Origin: an uncultured Muribaculum sp.
Lineage (GTDB): Bacteria > Bacteroidota > Bacteroidia > Bacteroidales > Muribaculaceae
DNA length: 64,000 nt
Assembly: GCA_910587665.1 (NCBI GenBank)
Contig: CAJUMZ010000012.1
Coordinates: 18,587 to 82,586 of the forward strand
Reading direction: 5' to 3'
The notes below the pieces were generated by a model, which saw only the letters and a program-made list of their open reading frames with translations, was not told the origin of the DNA and did no database searches. Positions 44,923 through 52,691 of this stretch are shown piece after piece. The position numbers and the translations under genes were made by a program. Numbering within the stretch: the stretch's first letter is position 1; each line of letters begins with the position of its first letter.

Positions 44923-45266
44923 TGTAATAATAGATTTAGTTATTATTTTTACAAAGGTATAGCAAAAAAATCGGATTGACAATCGTTAAACCTACGACAA
45001 TGTGGAGCCATCAACATCATTAAGAGTCATTAACAAATATATGGTCATTTTAATCCATTGGACTTTAGACCTATATGTTGCCGAAAGCCATCATCATTGT
45101 TATCACAACTCAAAAAATCATCCTGTTTAGGGAATTTTATGCGATATTAGTTTTCTTTTCTCATTATATTATCTTAATTTTGTGCCTATGCTTTCCTCAA
45201 ATATTCAAGTATAAAACAACCAAAAGTAAATTAAATAAGTTTAACATTTAACACCACTCAAAGCCA
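44923..45266. promoter_or_regulatory. Divergent promoter region of rlmD and ppdK
   Basis: Holds the rlmD -7 box (CAAAGGTA on the plus strand, 44952-44959) and the ppdK -7 box TAATTTTG (45175-45182). The ppdK leader would be about 78 nt. I see no other gene, repeat or RNA structure in the remainder. Confidence 0.55.
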
Positions 45267-47981
45267 ATGAAACGAGTTTATACATTCGGCGACGGAAAAG
45301 CCGAAGGTAATGCCGAGATGAGAAATCTTCTCGGTGGCAAAGGTGCCAACCTCGCCGAAATGAACCTGTTGGGAATGCCTGTTCCCCCGGGATTTACCAT
45401 CACAACAGAGGTATGTACTGAATACACATTGAAAGGTCGCGATGCAGTAGTAAAACTTATCAAGAAAGAAGTAGAAGATGCAATCGCCCACGTAGAGACA
45501 CTTACCGGAAAGAAATTTGACAACCCCGAAAATCCGCTGTTGGTATCGGTACGTTCCGGAGCCCGCGCTTCAATGCCCGGTATGATGGATACCGTGCTTA
45601 ACCTCGGTATGAACGACGCCACTGTCGCTTCTCTCGCCGAAAAGAGCGGGAATCCCCGTTTTGCCTGGGACAGCTATCGCCGTTTCGTGCAGATGTATGG
45701 TGATGTAGTGCTTGGCATGAAGCCGAAGAGCAAAGCCGACATCGATCCGTTTGAAGAAATCATGGAGCGCGTAAAAGAAGAGAAAGGCGTGAAACTCGAC
45801 ACCGAGCTTGATGTCGACGATCTCAAGAATCTCGTCAAACTCTTCAAGGCTGCTGTAAAAGATTTCACCGGCAAAGACTTCCCCGACAGCGCTTGGGAAC
45901 AGCTTTGGGGCGGAATCTGCGCCGTATTTGACAGCTGGATGAACGAACGTGCAATCATCTACCGCCGCATGAACCAGATACCCGAAGAATGGGGTACTGC
46001 TGTCAATGTTCAGGCAATGGTATATGGTAACATGGGTAACAACTCCGCTACCGGCGTGGCATTCAGCCGTGACGCCGCTACCGGTGAAAACATATTCAAT
46101 GGTGAATACCTTATCAATGCTCAGGGCGAGGATGTCGTAGCAGGTATCCGCACTCCGCAGCAGATCACGGTTGAAGGTTCTCGTCGTTGGGCTGCTCTGC
46201 AGGGCATAGCAGAACAGGAACGTGCCGAGAAATATCCTTCTCTTGAAGAATCAATGCCTACATGTGCCGCTGAGCTTATAGCCATTGCAAACCGCCTTGA
46301 AGATTACTACAAGGATATGCAGGATATGGAGTTCACCATTCAGGACGGCAAGCTTTGGATGCTTCAGACCCGTAACGGCAAGCGCACCGGCGCGGCAATG
46401 GTAAAGATCGCAATGGATCTTCTCCGTGCTGGTGAGATTGATGAAAAGACAACTCTTCTCCGCATGGAGCCGCAAAAACTTGACGAGCTCCTCCACCCCG
46501 TATTTGACAAGGCTGCTCTCAAGCGCGCAAAAGTCGTGGCAAAGGGTCTGCCCGCATCTCCCGGTGCAGCGGCCGGTCAGGTAGTATTCTCGGCGGAAGA
46601 GGCTGAGGCTTGGGCTGAGAAGAAGAAAAAAGTAGTACTCGTGCGTATCGAGACTTCACCGGAGGATCTCCGCGGTATGGCTGTAGCACAGGGTATTCTC
46701 ACCATGCGCGGCGGTATGACTTCCCACGCAGCCGTTGTGGCTCGCGGTATGGGCAAATGCTGTGTTTCCGGTGCAGGCGAGATAAAGGTCGACTACAAGG
46801 CAAAAACAGTAGAGATGGGTGGAAAGACCTATAAGGAAGGTGACTGGATCTCACTTAACGGTTCTACCGGTGAGGTATATGACGGTCAGGTACCCACTAC
46901 CGAGCCTGAACTCGGCGGTGACTTCGGCGCAATCATGAACCTTGCAGCCAAATACACCAAGACACTTGTACGCACCAACGCCGACACTCCGCGCGATGCC
47001 AAGCAGGCACGTAACTTCGGAGCACAGGGTATCGGACTTTGCCGCACAGAACACATGTTCTTTGAAGGTGACCGTATCAAGGCTGTACGTGAAATGATTC
47101 TTTCAAGCGATGTAGAAGGTCGCCGCAAAGCTCTTGCAAAACTTCTTCCGATGCAGCGCGCCGACTTTGAAGGCATCTTCGAGGCTATGGACGGATACGG
47201 AGTGACAATACGTCTGCTCGATCCCCCGTTGCATGAATTTGTACCTCATCAGACAGCCACTCAGAAAGAACTTGCCGCTGAGATGGGTCTTACCCTTGAA
47301 GAGGTGAAGGCCAAGGTTGACAGCCTCGAGGAGTTCAACCCGATGCTCGGTCACCGTGGTTGCCGTCTTGGTATCACATATCCCGAGATCACCGAGATGC
47401 AGACCCGTGCCATCATCGAGGCAGCCCTCAACATGAAGGCTCGCGGAATCGACGTTCATCCTGAAATCATGATTCCTCTTGTCGGCACACTCAAAGAAAT
47501 CCAGAATCAGGCCGACGTGATCAACATCACAGCAGCAAAGGTATTTGAAGAAAGAGGAGAATCAGTACCCTACAAGGTAGGTACAATGATCGAAGTGCCG
47601 CGCGCAGCGTTGACCGCCGATCAGATTGCAACCGTAGCCGACTTCTTCTCATTCGGTACCAACGACTTGACACAGATGACATTCGGATACTCTCGCGACG
47701 ACGCGCCCAAGTTCTTGAAATTCTATAAGGAACACGGCATCATCAAGACCGATCCGTTTGAAGTACTTGACCAAGAAGGCGTTGGTCAGCTCGTACGTAT
47801 GGGTGTTGAAAAGGGTCGCGCAACCAAGCCCGAGCTTAAAGTAGGTATCTGCGGCGAGCACGGCGGCGAACCCTCATCAGTTAAGTTCTGCGCCAAACTT
47901 GGCATGAACTACGTCAGCTGCTCACCCTACCGCGTGCCTATCGCCCGCGTAGCTGCGGCGCAGGCTGCTATCGAGGAATGA
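45267..47981 (+). CDS. ppdK: Pyruvate, phosphate dikinase
   Basis: A 904-residue PPDK that interconverts pyruvate, ATP and Pi with PEP, AMP and PPi. It has the N-terminal ATP-grasp part (Y-T-F-G-D-G ... G-G-K-G-A-N-L-A-E-M, S-V-R-S-G-A-R-A-S-M-P-G-M-M-D-T), the phosphohistidine H487 in G-G-M-T-S-H-A-A-V-V-A-R-G-M-G, and the C-terminal PEP/pyruvate barrel (G-L-C-R-T-E-H-M-F, catalytic Cys in G-I-C-G-E-H-G-G). A strong terminator follows. With the PPi-driven pump at 50.5 kb it links PPi to energy conservation. Confidence 0.97.
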   Translation: MKRVYTFGDGKAEGNAEMRNLLGGKGANLAEMNLLGMPVPPGFTITTEVCTEYTLKGRDAVVKLIKKEVEDAIAHVETLTGKKFDNPENPLLVSVRSGARASMPGMMDTVLNLGMNDATVASLAEKSGNPRFAWDSYRRFVQMYGDVVLGMKPKSKADIDPFEEIMERVKEEKGVKLDTELDVDDLKNLVKLFKAAVKDFTGKDFPDSAWEQLWGGICAVFDSWMNERAIIYRRMNQIPEEWGTAVNVQAMVYGNMGNNSATGVAFSRDAATGENIFNGEYLINAQGEDVVAGIRTPQQITVEGSRRWAALQGIAEQERAEKYPSLEESMPTCAAELIAIANRLEDYYKDMQDMEFTIQDGKLWMLQTRNGKRTGAAMVKIAMDLLRAGEIDEKTTLLRMEPQKLDELLHPVFDKAALKRAKVVAKGLPASPGAAAGQVVFSAEEAEAWAEKKKKVVLVRIETSPEDLRGMAVAQGILTMRGGMTSHAAVVARGMGKCCVSGAGEIKVDYKAKTVEMGGKTYKEGDWISLNGSTGEVYDGQVPTTEPELGGDFGAIMNLAAKYTKTLVRTNADTPRDAKQARNFGAQGIGLCRTEHMFFEGDRIKAVREMILSSDVEGRRKALAKLLPMQRADFEGIFEAMDGYGVTIRLLDPPLHEFVPHQTATQKELAAEMGLTLEEVKAKVDSLEEFNPMLGHRGCRLGITYPEITEMQTRAIIEAALNMKARGIDVHPEIMIPLVGTLKEIQNQADVINITAAKVFEERGESVPYKVGTMIEVPRAALTADQIATVADFFSFGTNDLTQMTFGYSRDDAPKFLKFYKEHGIIKTDPFEVLDQEGVGQLVRMGVEKGRATKPELKVGICGEHGGEPSSVKFCAKLGMNYVSCSPYRVPIARVAAAQAAIEE

Positions 47982-48010
47982 CACAGAGACAGCTAAATGT
48001 CAGATAGTTA

Positions 48011-48053
48011 GGCGGCAAATCCTTGGATATATGGGGTTTGCCGCCCTTGTTTT
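48011..48053 (+). terminator. ppdK terminator
   Basis: GGCGGCAAA (48011-48019) pairs with TTTGCCGCC (48037-48045), then CTTGTTTT. Confidence 0.9.
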
Positions 48054-48179
48054 GAGTACGGTACGACACGGTTGGCGTGACGGAATGAGCGAAAATATAT
48101 ATAAATAGTATAGAGCTTTTTTGACCCCCGTATAGAGCAAATATAGAGTGAAATATATAGTTAAAAACAATATGTAACT

Positions 48180-48369
48180 ATGGCAACATTAAAGATTTGC
48201 GTGCAAAAACAGAAGAAAGACGGCACATGGCCGGTCTATATCCGTGTCACTCATGGAGCTTGTGATGTGTCTTGCGGGGATAAACACTGTCGACCTGTAT
48301 AGCCTGAAGATGCGTGACTTCCATGACGGCATATTGCATTACCGCATGGCAAAGACGACAGCAGATTGA
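48180..48369 (+). pseudogene. Tyrosine recombinase (integrase) remnant with internal deletion
   Basis: The first 25 codons (M-A-T-L-K-I-C-V-Q-K-Q-K-K-D-G-T-W-P-V-Y-I-R-V-T-H) are the arm-binding start of Bacteroidota element integrases. At about 48262 the homology jumps, in a shifted frame, to L-V-M-C-L-A-G-I-N-T-V-D-L-Y-S-L-K-M-R-D-F-H-D-G-I-L-H-Y-R-type sequence from the catalytic domain (given here only in part), ending at a TGA at 48367. About 150 central residues and the whole C-terminal end with the catalytic Tyr are gone. Three TATAGAG words (48108-48151) precede it, a possible leftover of an integrase regulatory region. Confidence 0.75.
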
Positions 48370-48403
48370 ATCAAGAAAAATATTATATCTCAATTGACAA
48401 TAT

Positions 48404-49057
48404 ATGAAATTAAATAAAAGAACTAAGTCATTAATCGGCATAGCAATATTACTTCTTGTAGGAGGCATACTAACTGTTTTGGTATGCTTTAAGGTCGTTG
48501 AATATAATGCCAACGACAAACTTTACTCCAATACAGATGGCATACCACACAATAAAGTCGGTCTGTTATTAGGCACTGCACCAATTACTCCGTGGGGTAC
48601 ACATAACAATTACTTTGATTATAGGATTAATGCTGCTGTAGAACTGTTCAAAGCTAATAAAGTTGATTATATTCTTGTGAGTGGAGATAACCATTCCACA
48701 GATTATGATGAGCCAAGTTGTATGAGAGACTCATTAATGGTGCGTGGCATTCCTGAAGATAAAATCATACTGGATTATGCCGGATTCAGAACTTTGGATT
48801 CGGTTGTAAGGGCTAAAGAAATATTCGGACAGAACAGTATTACAATTATTTCTCAACCATTTCATAATGAGAGAGCCATTTATCTGGCAAACAATTATGG
48901 AATTGAGGCTATAGGTTACAATGCTCAAGATGTGGAGTATTGGAAAAAGAAGCTAAAAATTCATGGTAGAGAATACCTCGCCAGAGTCAAGATGTTTATT
49001 GATCTATGCACCGGTAAACAGCCCAAATTTTTAGGAGAAAAGATAGTGATCGATTAA
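48404..49057 (+). CDS. sanA: SanA/YdcF-like DUF218 membrane protein
   Basis: A 217-residue protein with one N-terminal membrane segment (about 8-30) and a DUF218 domain: V-G-L-L-L-G-T-A-P, Y-R-I-N-A-A-V-E-L-F-K-A-N-K, I-L-V-S-G-D, D-E-P-S-C-M-R-D-S-L-M-V-R-G-I-P, and I-I-S-Q-P-F-H-N-E-R-A-I-Y-L-A. E. coli SanA affects envelope barrier function and vancomycin sensitivity; the biochemical activity is unknown. It is AT-rich and sits between an integrase remnant and a transposase remnant, so it may be cargo of a decayed element. Confidence 0.82.
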   Translation: MKLNKRTKSLIGIAILLLVGGILTVLVCFKVVEYNANDKLYSNTDGIPHNKVGLLLGTAPITPWGTHNNYFDYRINAAVELFKANKVDYILVSGDNHSTDYDEPSCMRDSLMVRGIPEDKIILDYAGFRTLDSVVRAKEIFGQNSITIISQPFHNERAIYLANNYGIEAIGYNAQDVEYWKKKLKIHGREYLARVKMFIDLCTGKQPKFLGEKIVID

Positions 49058-49138
49058 TTAATACGAACTGCACTCATGGATAAAGAGCAATCTCTGAAAT
49101 TGGCAAGAGGCTGTGTTCACCTGTGTTAGCGCCCCTTT

Positions 49139-49297
49139 TACGAGCACTCCGAGGAAATCCTGAACTTCTTTGACAACCGTTCGACTAACGCATCGGCCGA
49201 GTCAATAAACTCCAAAATAGAAGCCTTCAGAGCCAAACTTCACGGTGTCAACGACTCAAAATTTTTCATATTCCGACCCTGCAATATATACGCCTAA
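49139..49297 (+). pseudogene. 3' remnant of an ISAon1-type transposase
   Basis: An in-frame stretch without its own start reads Y-E-H-S-E-E-I-L-N-F-F-D-N-R-S-T-N-A-S-A-E and continues with S-I-N-S-K-I-E-A-F-R-A-K-L-H-G-V to a TAA at 49295. This is the C-terminal end of ISAon1-like transposases, including the conserved N-F-F-D-x-R-x-T-N-A-x-A-E-S with the catalytic Glu. The rest of the gene is missing; the 5' portion of a similar transposase survives at 37.8-38.2 kb. Confidence 0.75.
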
Positions 49298-49357
49298 ACA
49301 CAGTCTTTTTACTAAGCGCCACTTTGTTTTATGTTTTTCAACACATTACACAACACA

Positions 49358-49390
49358 GAAAAAAGGCTGCGCCTATTTTGACACAGCCTC
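49358..49390 (-). terminator. tRNA-Ser terminator
   Basis: On the minus strand, AGGCTG (49389-49384) pairs with CAGCCT (49369-49364), followed by a run of T's. Confidence 0.7.
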
Positions 49391-49401
49391 ATTAATTTTC
49401 G

Positions 49402-49489
49402 CGGAGTGAGGGGGATTCGAACCCCCGATACGCTTTTGGCGTATACACGCTTTCCAGGCGTGCCTCTTCAACCACTCGAGCATCACTCC
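49402..49489 (-). tRNA. tRNA-Ser (anticodon GGA)
   Basis: An 88-nt class II tRNA. Acceptor stem GGAGTGA/TCACTCC with G discriminator; anticodon stem CACGC/GCGTG with loop CTGGAAA, anticodon GGA reading UCC/UCU; a long variable arm with stem ATACGC/GCGTAT; T-arm GGGGG-TTCGAAT-CCCCC. CCA is not encoded. Its 3' end faces the integrase remnant, the usual side for tRNA-targeting integration. Confidence 0.96.
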
Positions 49490-49505
49490 TTGCGGTTTTG
49501 CAGTG

Positions 49506-49537
49506 CAAAGTTAAGCAATAATTTTAATACTGCGCAA
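49506..49537 (-). promoter_or_regulatory. tRNA-Ser promoter
   Basis: On the minus strand, TTG (49537-49535), 21 bp, TAACTTTG (49513-49506), 16 bp before the tRNA 5' end. Confidence 0.75.
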
Positions 49538-49595
49538 TTTCCACTGCAAAACTTTTAGGTGCAAATCATTTTTCAATGACGGGAAAATCGGGATG

Positions 49596-50429
49596 CTATT
49601 TCTTCACTATGCCTGACAACCATTCTGCAGCAAATGCTGAAGATGATGCAAGACTATGCGAAAATCCGTGATCGTCACCGTGAATCAATTTAAGATGAGC
49701 AGCCGGCAATTCCTTGGCATAACGTTCTCCATAGGTATACGGCACTACCCTGTCAGCCGTACCGTGGATGACCAAGACCGGACCCGCATACTGAGATGCC
49801 ACATCATAAATCGGCAGATCACGCGCAGTCTCTATATAATCCCTCCCGAGTTTCAAGCTTCCGAAAAGCTGTACATACTCCGGGGCATTCCACGGGTCAT
49901 ACATGGCTCCCATAGTGTTGCCACGCAATGCATCGTCACGAAGCACCGCAGCAGGGGCCATCAGTACTACAGAGTTTATGCGCTTTGCTCCGATCTGTCC
50001 TGCAACCATGGATGACACCACGCCACCTTGCGAATGACCGAGCAATGACACTGACTTAGCGTAAGGTTGTAGCTCTACCCAGTCGATCACTCTTTTGGCA
50101 TCCTCGATTTCATTTAACACGGTCATGTCTTGAAAACGCCCCTCGCTCTTCCCGTGACCGTTAAAATCAAATCTTACGACTCCGATTCCGTCGCTAAGCA
50201 AATCCGATGCAATAGTATCGAAAAGAGGACCGCCCATGTTGCCGCCAAAACCATGGCACATCACAACTATCGGACATTCTTCACCATCTTTAATGTCTGG
50301 AAGCTGCAAATGCGCAGCGAGTTTTCCCTTAGCTCCATCAATAGTGAAAACCGAGTCAACCGGAGCTGCCGACACTGCCATGACTGATAGGCACGCAAAT
50401 GCAGTCAGCAATATATACTTGAAATTCAT
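49596..50429 (-). CDS. Secreted alpha/beta hydrolase (S33/feruloyl-esterase-like)
   Basis: A 277-residue serine hydrolase with a signal peptide (F-A-C-L-S-V-M-A-V-S-A). The oxyanion loop is H-G-F-G-G-N, the nucleophile lies in G-H-S-Q-G-G, the Asp in H-G-T-A-D-R-V-V-P, and the His in D-D-H-G-F-S-H. This resembles cinnamoyl/feruloyl esterase-type Hydrolase_4 proteins, which would fit pectin or arabinoxylan feeding, but the substrate is inferred. The ATG at 50429 is taken over a TTG at 50438. It follows hppA by 27 bp on the same strand. Confidence 0.85.
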   Translation of the reverse strand: MNFKYILLTAFACLSVMAVSAAPVDSVFTIDGAKGKLAAHLQLPDIKDGEECPIVVMCHGFGGNMGGPLFDTIASDLLSDGIGVVRFDFNGHGKSEGRFQDMTVLNEIEDAKRVIDWVELQPYAKSVSLLGHSQGGVVSSMVAGQIGAKRINSVVLMAPAAVLRDDALRGNTMGAMYDPWNAPEYVQLFGSLKLGRDYIETARDLPIYDVASQYAGPVLVIHGTADRVVPYTYGERYAKELPAAHLKLIHGDDHGFSHSLASSSAFAAEWLSGIVKK

Positions 50430-50456
50430 GCTAAACAATGATTGAACGGATTGATA

Positions 50457-52658
50457 TTAGAAGAGGCTCCATGACACGGTAAGACCAGCCATGACTATCG
50501 CCACCATTGACATAAGTTTGATAAGGATATTGAGGCTCGGACCCGATGTGTCTTTAAAGGGATCACCAACTGTGTCACCAACCACTGTGGCTTTGTGTAC
50601 ATCACCCCCTTTGCCACCGAAATTACCTTCTTCAACATATTTTTTTGCATTATCCCAGGCACCGCCTGAATTTGCCATGAATATGGCAAGGACAAATCCT
50701 GCCGACAAGCCACCGACAAGAAGGCCGATCACACCCGGTACGCCGAAAATAAGTCCGGTGAGAATTGGCGCAATAATAGCAAGCAAGGATGGGAACACCA
50801 TCTCCTTCTGTGCGCCTTTGGTGGATATCTGTACGCAGCGAGCATAATCAGGCTCTGCCTCGCCGGTAAGAATACCCTTGATTTCACGGAATTGACGACG
50901 CACCTCCTCTACCATATGAGCAGCGGCACGCCCCACAGCATTCATCGTGAGTCCACAGAAAAGAAATGCCATCATACTTCCGATAAACATTCCTGACAGC
51001 ACTTTAGGATTCATTAGGGTGACGTCATAATATGTCATGAAATCAGTAAACGAAGCCTCATGAATAGGCTTTGTCATGTCGCCGAGATTAATAGCCGTAG
51101 TACCAAGGCGGGAAAGACCAATACGGATTTCCTCAATGTATGACGCAAGAAGGGCAAGACCGGTAAGGGCCGCCGATCCGATTGCAAAGCCTTTTCCTGT
51201 TGCGGCAGTAGTGTTGCCGAGTGAATCAAGAGCATCAGTGCGACGACGCACTTCTTCACCAAGTCCGCTCATCTCTGCGTTTCCTCCGGCATTGTCAGCA
51301 ATCGGGCCATAAGCGTCTGTGGCAAGTGTGATACCGAGTGTTGACAACATGCCGACAGCGGCTATACCGATACCGTAAAGGCCCATGCTTACATTCGCGA
51401 AATCAAAACCGGAAGCAAGCCAATAAGAGAGGATAATACCCACAACCACCGCTATCACCGGGACTGCAGTCGACACCATGCCAAGTCCTATACCGGAAAT
51501 GATAACAGTTGCCGGACCGGTCTTTCCGCTCTCGGCAAGCTTACGGGTAGGAAGATAAGACTGAGATGTATAATATTCAGTAGACCTTCCTATTACGACA
51601 CCGACAAGCAGACCGATAACTACGGCAAACGATATATTAACCCAGTTATTCAGCTGAAGAGCCCATAGTATAAGGAATGTAGCGCCGATAATAAGTACCG
51701 AGCTTAAATTAGTACCGAAGGAAAGAGAATTGAGTAGATCCTTCATCTTTGCGTCTTCCCTTGTGCGGACAGAGAATATTCCTATGATTGACAGGAAAAT
51801 ACCAACTGCGGCAATAAGCATCGGGGCAAGCACAGCCTTGAACTGCATGGCTACATCACCGCTTGCCATATATCCCGCCGCACCGAGTGCAGCCGTGGCA
51901 AGAATAGATCCACAGTATGATTCATACAAGTCAGCACCCATTCCGGCGACATCACCCACATTATCTCCTACATTATCGGCAATCGTAGCGGGATTTCGCG
52001 GATCATCCTCCGGTATTCCGGCTTCGACCTTACCTACGAGATCGGCACCCACGTCAGCAGCCTTGGTATATATACCTCCGCCGACACGTGCAAAAAGAGC
52101 CTGTGTACTTGCTCCCATTCCGAAAGTCAGCATGGTTGTGGTGATCATGCAAAGTTTGGCAGTGGGAGTTGCGGGATCTGCGGGAACAAACCAGTCAAGT
52201 ATAAGATACCAGAATGAAATGTCAAGAAGTCCGAGACCAACAACTACAAGTCCCATGACGGCTCCACTGCGGAATGCGACACGCAGACCGTCGTTGAGCG
52301 AATTGCGAGCGGCATTGGCTGTACGCGCCGAGGCATAAGTGGCGGTTTTCATACCGAGATAACCCGATAAGCCGGAAAAGAAACCTCCGGTCAGAAAAGC
52401 CACCGGAACCCACGGATTTTGTAGATCAAAACCATATGCCATAATGGAAAACAGCACAACAAGGGCAAGAAATACCATGCCTACAATCTTATATTGCTGT
52501 TTTAGATACGACATCGCACCTTGTCTCACATAAAGTGCGATTTTTTTCATGACGGGAGTACCCTCGCCCTCCTTCATCATCTGACGATAGAAATACCAGG
52601 CGAGAAACAGCGCAATCAATGACGCCGCCGGCACGCCCCAGAAAAGAACTTTTTCCAT
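50457..52658 (-). CDS. hppA: K+-dependent membrane-bound pyrophosphatase (cation pump)
   Basis: A 733-residue, roughly 16-segment membrane PPase that couples PPi hydrolysis to export of Na+ and/or H+. The PPi site is [18 protein letters not shown] and [20 protein letters not shown]. In [10 protein letters not shown] the Ala at the position that is Lys in K+-independent enzymes marks the K+-dependent type. Na+ versus H+ specificity is not settled by what I can see. The 33-bp gap from the upstream GH3, with no promoter visible, suggests an operon. Confidence 0.95.
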   Translation of the reverse strand: MEKVLFWGVPAASLIALFLAWYFYRQMMKEGEGTPVMKKIALYVRQGAMSYLKQQYKIVGMVFLALVVLFSIMAYGFDLQNPWVPVAFLTGGFFSGLSGYLGMKTATYASARTANAARNSLNDGLRVAFRSGAVMGLVVVGLGLLDISFWYLILDWFVPADPATPTAKLCMITTTMLTFGMGASTQALFARVGGGIYTKAADVGADLVGKVEAGIPEDDPRNPATIADNVGDNVGDVAGMGADLYESYCGSILATAALGAAGYMASGDVAMQFKAVLAPMLIAAVGIFLSIIGIFSVRTREDAKMKDLLNSLSFGTNLSSVLIIGATFLILWALQLNNWVNISFAVVIGLLVGVVIGRSTEYYTSQSYLPTRKLAESGKTGPATVIISGIGLGMVSTAVPVIAVVVGIILSYWLASGFDFANVSMGLYGIGIAAVGMLSTLGITLATDAYGPIADNAGGNAEMSGLGEEVRRRTDALDSLGNTTAATGKGFAIGSAALTGLALLASYIEEIRIGLSRLGTTAINLGDMTKPIHEASFTDFMTYYDVTLMNPKVLSGMFIGSMMAFLFCGLTMNAVGRAAAHMVEEVRRQFREIKGILTGEAEPDYARCVQISTKGAQKEMVFPSLLAIIAPILTGLIFGVPGVIGLLVGGLSAGFVLAIFMANSGGAWDNAKKYVEEGNFGGKGGDVHKATVVGDTVGDPFKDTSGPSLNILIKLMSMVAIVMAGLTVSWSLF

Positions 52659-52691
52659 TTAGTTAAATTTGAGGTTAAGAATTATAATTAT

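Noticed and set aside
48054..48120. Possible att repeat matching the tRNA-Ser 3' end
   Set aside because: GACGGAATGAGCG only loosely resembles the tRNA end; there are too many mismatches for an attachment site.
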